A DNA stretch of 64,000 nucleotides from Ancylobacter pratisalsi. Its GTDB lineage: Bacteria; Pseudomonadota; Alphaproteobacteria; Rhizobiales; Xanthobacteraceae. The position numbers and the translations under genes were made by a program. Positions 63,290 through 64,000 of the stretch are shown here, one piece after another; the stretch's first letter is position 1; each line of letters starts with the position of its first letter. The stretch is taken from NCBI RefSeq assembly GCF_010669125.1, contig NZ_CP048630.1, forward strand, positions 2,368,001 through 2,432,000, read 5' to 3'. Below the pieces are notes generated by a model. It saw only the letters and a list, made by a program, of their open reading frames with translations, ran no database searches and was not told the DNA's origin.

Positions 63290-64000
63290 TCAGGCACCCG
63301 CCGGATGCCGAACGCTCTGACGCACGCGCCAGGCGTCCTCTATCATCAAGGCGAGGGTGGACCGCTTTGGTTGCCAGCCCAGCACACGCGTGGCGGCGGC
63401 GCTGCCGCACACGAGTTTCGCGGCATCGCCGCCGCGACGCGGGCCGATCTCCGAGCGAATGGGCAGTCCGGTTACTTCCTGTGCCTTGGCAATAACCTCA
63501 TGGACGGAGAACCCCTGGCTACTCCCGAGGCAGAACACGCGACTTCCCTTGGACGCTTCGAGCCAGGCGAGGCCCAGTAGATGCGCCTCCACCAGATCGC
63601 TCACATGCACATAGTCGCGGATGCAGGTTCCATCGGGCGTGGGATAGTCCGCGCCGAAGATCGTCACTTTCTCTCTCTCCCCACTCGCGACCTCAAGCAG
63701 AATGGGAATGAGATGGGTCTCGGGAATATGGAACTCGCCGATTTCTGCTTCCGGATCGGCGCCCGCGACGTTGAAGTAGCGGAAGATCACGCTGTTGAGG
63801 CCAAAGCTCTGGCCGAAATCCGCGATCATGTCCTCGATGGCGCGTTTGGAGGCGCCATAGGCATTGATCGGGTGTTGCGGCGTGTCCTCATCCAGCAGGA
63901 CCCCGTCCTTGTCGCCATACGTGGCGCAGGTGGAGGAGAAGACGAGGTTGAGGCAGCCGTGGTCCACCATCGTTTGCAGAAGAGTGACGGCACCACCCAC
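63290..64000 (-). CDS. galE: UDP-glucose 4-epimerase, C-terminal two thirds
   Basis: 236 codons visible; the N-terminus with the NAD motif lies beyond the right edge. Diagnostic segments: LVFSSTCATYGDKD with the catalytic Thr/Ser, INAYGASKRAIEDMI carrying the Tyr-x3-Lys, and FRYFNVAGADPEAEIGE, FGADYPTPDGTCIRDYVHVSDL and the C-terminal GWQPKRSTLALMIEDAW. Interconverts UDP-glucose and UDP-galactose for surface polysaccharides. Apparently the start of a different locus. Confidence 0.93.
   Translation of the reverse strand: MGGAVTLLQTMVDHGCLNLVFSSTCATYGDKDGVLLDEDTPQHPINAYGASKRAIEDMIADFGQSFGLNSVIFRYFNVAGADPEAEIGEFHIPETHLIPILLEVASGEREKVTIFGADYPTPDGTCIRDYVHVSDLVEAHLLGLAWLEASKGSRVFCLGSSQGFSVHEVIAKAQEVTGLPIRSEIGPRRGGDAAKLVCGSAAATRVLGWQPKRSTLALMIEDAWRVRQSVRHPAGA

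Overview
The window is a GC-rich (roughly two thirds G+C), densely coded bacterial chromosome segment. The DUF2244 / nth / EI24-type neighbourhood at the left end, the very high GC and the overall gene content suggest an alphaproteobacterium of the order Hyphomicrobiales, possibly a metabolically versatile Xanthobacteraceae-like organism. That placement is inference. No insertion sequence, integrase, prophage or CRISPR array was seen. One tRNA gene is present (Gly, anticodon GCC).

Layout. (1) 0-2 kb: housekeeping genes: a DUF2244 protein running off the left edge, endonuclease III with a repeat-built N-terminal tail, and an EI24/CysZ-like membrane protein. (2) 2-14 kb: a catabolic cluster: a UroD-like protein, a 3-hydroxyisobutyrate-dehydrogenase-family oxidoreductase, a HutC-type GntR regulator, a CaiB-type CoA transferase, an enoyl-CoA hydratase, and four genes whose order and sizes match the ApcABCD core of acetophenone carboxylase. 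(3) 14-19 kb: an operon joining a YdeP/FdhF-like molybdopterin oxidoreductase to both subunits of a cyanide-insensitive-type cytochrome bd oxidase. It is preceded by a leader whose 11-bp arms would bury the ribosome binding site. (4) 19.4-29.2 kb: a complete Nit1C (nitrilase-1) cluster on the minus strand with an extra LnmK-like gene at its 3' end, divergent from a MocR-type regulator. Repeated ACAGTCAA boxes lie between them. (5) 29-38.4 kb: threonine aldolase, an APH/P-loop kinase fusion, MacAB efflux, a Spy-like periplasmic protein and a two-component system. (6) 38.4-44.3 kb: an M20 amidohydrolase and a NicC/salicylate-hydroxylase-like monooxygenase, divergent from an SsuABC-type transporter with a MarR regulator. 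Two copies of the same 18-bp palindrome lie between them. (7) 44.3-52.1 kb: an RpiR regulator, a Dpp/Opp-type transporter and an agmatinase-family ureohydrolase. (8) 52.2-63 kb: an acyl-CoA dehydrogenase, a LysR regulator, a urocanase homologue with substituted signature residues, an MmgE/PrpD protein, a disulfide-type flavoprotein and a betaine-type ABC importer. (9) The end of galE at the right edge.

How it fits together: nearly all of the window is accessory nutrient scavenging. Each cluster carries its own transcription factor and, in several cases, a visible candidate operator. The most interesting items are the Apc-like carboxylase regulon with related TATA palindromes, the leader RNA of the YdeP-cytochrome bd operon, the MocR boxes at the Nit1C promoter, the paired TCATTC-N6-GAATGA operators, and the divergent urocanase beside a betaine-type importer. 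The last could be a route for a thio- or methyl-imidazole compound such as ergothioneine.
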